Assembly (NCBI GenBank): GCA_003602285.1
Contig: QZVU01000008.1
Coordinates: 1-64,000 of the forward strand
Source: Arthrobacter frigidicola
Lineage (GTDB): Bacteria > Actinomycetota > Actinomycetes > Actinomycetales > Micrococcaceae
Length of the DNA stretch: 64,000 nucleotides
Reading direction: 5' to 3'
Part shown: positions 62,053 to 64,000 of the stretch, one piece after another
Layout of the letters: each line of letters opens with the position of its first letter
Position numbering within the stretch: position 1 is the stretch's first letter
Made by a program: the position numbers and the translations under genes
The notes under the pieces: generated by a model
What the model saw: only the letters and a program-made list of their open reading frames with translations
Database searches by the model: none
What the model was told of the DNA's origin: nothing

Positions 62053-62969
62053 GCCCCCTGGGATTGTTCCTGAGAGAGGGAGATGAGGGTTCGATAGACC
62101 CCCGTGTGGTCGAGAGCGCCGTCGCCATCGGCGACCATCCGCTCGAAGAGCCGGCTTACCCCGGCGGTCGTCGGCAGGACGAGGCCATTCGCGGCGGCCG
62201 ATTCTGCAATGAAACGCAAGTCCTTCAGCTGGTTCGCGGCACTGCCGCCCTCGGCAAAGTCCTCGTGGATCCACTTCTCGCCCTTCTGCTCAACTACGGC
62301 GGTGCGGGCGAGCCCTCCCTGCAGAAGTTCGCGGAGAAGTTCGAGGTCGAGGCCCGCCGTGCGGCCCAGGAGCATGGCCTCCGAGACTGCGGCGACAGTG
62401 CCGGCGACGACGATCTGGTTGCAGGCTTTCGCCAAAGCTCCGGATCCGCTCGAGCCAAGGTAGCGGACCGTCTGGCCGATGTGAGCGAACACGGGCAGGA
62501 GGGAATCGGCCACGATGCGGTTCCCGCCGATCATCACGCTCAGCGTGCCCTCTCGGGCGCCGACGGTGCCGCCGCTGAGCGGCGCGTCGATCAGATCGAC
62601 GCCGTCCTCTTCGGCGAGCCTCGCGGCCAGTCGAGCGACCGCGGTCGGTGACACGGTGCCGTGCACGACCAAGATCGGGCGTTCGATCCCTGCGGCCCGC
62701 CAACCGGCGCGGAGGCCGTCCTCGCCGTCGAGGAGAGACTCGACGTGGACGAGATCGGGTAACACCGTCAGGGTGATGGGCGCGGCAGCGTCGCGGGGAC
62801 GCCGGGCGACCCGGGCGCCGAGAGCGGCGAGCCGGTCGGTTTTCGCTACTGTGCGATTCCAGACGGTAATGGACCCCAGCCCGTCGAGCAGGTTTTGCGC
62901 CATGGGCTCGCCCATCGGGCCCAGGCCGAGGAGGGAGACAGCCGAGGAGGCGGGAACGTTCGAGGTCAC
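62049..62969 (-). CDS. 3-hydroxyisobutyrate dehydrogenase-like NAD-dependent oxidoreductase
   Basis: The 306-residue protein has an N-terminal Rossmann motif SLLGLGPMGEPMAQNLLDG, the substrate loop DLIDAPLSGGTVGAREGTLS, and the catalytic Lys region SGALAKACNQIVVAGTVAAV. This is the beta-hydroxyacid dehydrogenase family, which includes tartronate semialdehyde reductase and L-threonate-type enzymes. GTG 62969 has GAAAGG 9 bp in front. The frame remains open to 63446, but that part does not resemble the family. Its place between a gluconokinase and a SAF-domain oxidoreductase suggests sugar-acid catabolism. Confidence 0.9.
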   Translation of the reverse strand: MTSNVPASSAVSLLGLGPMGEPMAQNLLDGLGSITVWNRTVAKTDRLAALGARVARRPRDAAAPITLTVLPDLVHVESLLDGEDGLRAGWRAAGIERPILVVHGTVSPTAVARLAARLAEEDGVDLIDAPLSGGTVGAREGTLSVMIGGNRIVADSLLPVFAHIGQTVRYLGSSGSGALAKACNQIVVAGTVAAVSEAMLLGRTAGLDLELLRELLQGGLARTAVVEQKGEKWIHEDFAEGGSAANQLKDLRFIAESAAANGLVLPTTAGVSRLFERMVADGDGALDHTGVYRTLISLSQEQSQGA

Positions 62970-63117
62970 GGCGAGCAACCTTTCATCGGAGGAGGAATGC
63001 AGGTCATCTGATCGGCCCCAGGGGGCTGTGGCGACGTCGTCGGTCTCGAAGGGTGAGACGGTGATGGAGACCAATCCCGGGCGCCGATGACCGGCGCCCG
63101 GGCCGACCGCGACGGTC

Positions 63118-63999
63118 CTAGTCCGCGAGCAGTGCCTCGGTCTCCCGGCGCAGTTCCAGCGCTTCTGCAAGCGAGTCGTCCATGATGACGTCGTCCCAAC
63201 CGACTGTGGCGCCCTGAGCGATGTCGTTGCGGAGCTCGACGTGGTGCGCCAGAGCGACAGGGAGCGCCCCATTCGCCACGGAGTGCTTCGCGGAGACGAG
63301 CTTGCCGTAGACGGTGTAGCCGCCTTCGCCGTCGAGGAACTCGCCGGCCTTGAGGTCCTTCTTGGCTGTTGCGACAACGTCTCCGTAGAAGCCGTCGGGG
63401 TGCCCGGTGGAGATCCCCCGGAGGGCCGCATTGGCAATCGAGACATTGAGTTCGAGTCCGACGTAGTGGTACGGGCGGTACAGGGCCGCGTACTGCTTCG
63501 TGGGATCGGGGTGCCAGGGATACTCGTCGAAGCAGGTCGACACGTAGTCGTTCGTCGCTTTCACGACGACGTACATGCCCTCTTGCGTGTTATGAGGGAT
63601 CGGGGATCCATCACGGCGAACACTCGACATCACATCGACCGTTCCTTCGTGGGCGAGCGTGCCACCGATTGAGCGGGGGCGGCCGATCGTCGCGATTTCC
63701 TCGACGTCGCCGGGGGTGAAGGTGAGGCCCTCGTCGGAGGGGACGAGGCGTGCGGCGTTCGCGACCGCCGCCATCTCGATCGCCGCCTTGGTGCCGTCGC
63801 GGAACGAGGTGTGCATGTTGGGGTTCAACTGGCCGGAATCGGTGAGCTCCTTAGAGAACTCCCAGTTCTCCCAGACATTGTCGGGGTTCATTTGGTGATA
63901 GTGCTCAAGGAACTTGGCACCCTTGCCGGCGCAGACCACGTCGAACCCGCTGGTACGCGCCCAGTCGACCAATTCCATGATCAGGGCGGGTTGGTCACC
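63118..63999 (-). CDS. SAF-domain homoserine-dehydrogenase-like oxidoreductase (C-terminal part)
   Basis: The frame is open to the window edge, so the N-terminal Rossmann part is cut off. The visible 293 residues contain MHTSFRDGTKAAIEMAAVAN, GMYVVVKATNDYVSTCFDEY, YRPYHYVGLELNVSIANAAL and a C-terminal SAF-like domain (KDLKAGEFLDGEGGYTVYGK). This is a known family of NAD(P)-dependent proteins found in sugar and sugar-acid catabolic operons. The exact substrate is not assignable. It lies 148 bp upstream of the dehydrogenase on the same strand. Confidence 0.85.
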   Translation of the reverse strand, partial: GDQPALIMELVDWARTSGFDVVCAGKGAKFLEHYHQMNPDNVWENWEFSKELTDSGQLNPNMHTSFRDGTKAAIEMAAVANAARLVPSDEGLTFTPGDVEEIATIGRPRSIGGTLAHEGTVDVMSSVRRDGSPIPHNTQEGMYVVVKATNDYVSTCFDEYPWHPDPTKQYAALYRPYHYVGLELNVSIANAALRGISTGHPDGFYGDVVATAKKDLKAGEFLDGEGGYTVYGKLVSAKHSVANGALPVALAHHVELRNDIAQGATVGWDDVIMDDSLAEALELRRETEALLAD

Positions 64000-64000
64000 G

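Noticed and set aside
1-64000. CRISPR array, rRNA or intact tRNA genes
   Set aside because: No regularly spaced repeats with unique spacers, no rRNA-like sequence, and only 3' fragments of a tRNA were found.

Overview
The window is high-GC DNA from an actinobacterium, most likely an Arthrobacter-like member of the Micrococcaceae. This is inferred from the strong GC bias, frequent GTG/TTG starts, LAxTG wall-sorting signals with a class E sortase, ANTAR regulators, PASTA and DUF2382 proteins, and a cysteine-free type-B L36. No rRNA, intact tRNA, CRISPR array, transposase or integrase was found. The region looks like an accessory part of a chromosome: gene islands separated by long gene-free stretches, decayed genes and dispersed repeats.

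Layout. 1-2840: a lipid cluster (end of a fatty-acid desaturase, a double alpha/beta-hydrolase, a diacylglycerol-kinase-like enzyme). 3.3-6.5 kb: a small conserved protein, a PAS-ANTAR regulator and a secreted DUF3494 ice-binding-type protein. 6.8-10.9 kb: a GNAT acetyltransferase, a ketopantoate-reductase-like enzyme and a class V aminotransferase-fold enzyme, bracketed by two copies of a dispersed repeat that each hold the 3' end of a tRNA. 12-18.6 kb: Mn-catalase, a frameshifted MarR pseudogene, a PASTA protein, a glycosyltransferase, an Lrp regulator and a broken MFS transporter.

18.8-30.4 kb is the most coherent system. A class E sortase group faces an operon of two LAxTG wall-anchored proteins, a membrane-anchored repeat protein, a ZnuA-like binding protein with repeat material inserted, an ABC ATPase and a ZnuB-like permease. 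A Zur-like palindrome lies between the two groups and a type-B rpmJ follows. It matches the family-level 'anchored repeat' ABC transporter known only from annotation. The visible His patterns suggest a wall-spanning metal (probably zinc) relay.

31-39.5 kb: a second desaturase, a PRC-barrel/DUF2382 stress protein with a membrane partner, a MarR regulator and three GAF-ANTAR regulators, plus the remains of a fourth. 40.2-44.9 kb: a persulfide-detoxification locus with a CstR-like sensor, rhodaneses, a TauE-type exporter and a persulfide dioxygenase-rhodanese fusion, with six ATACCCC/GGGGTAT operators. 45-57 kb: mostly membrane and ion-homeostasis genes (two CNNM/CorC-type proteins, AI-2E-family, DUF2254, a channel-like protein, DUF421, NhaA, MerR with SulP). 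57.6-60.2 kb: an ABC exporter pair. 61.5-64 kb: the end of a sugar-acid-type catabolic operon (gluconokinase, 3-hydroxyisobutyrate-dehydrogenase-like, SAF-domain oxidoreductase) that runs off the window edge.

Taken together, the genes point to envelope and stress adaptation: membrane lipid desaturation, ice binding, peroxide and sulfide defence, metal and ion homeostasis. All functions are inferred from sequence alone.
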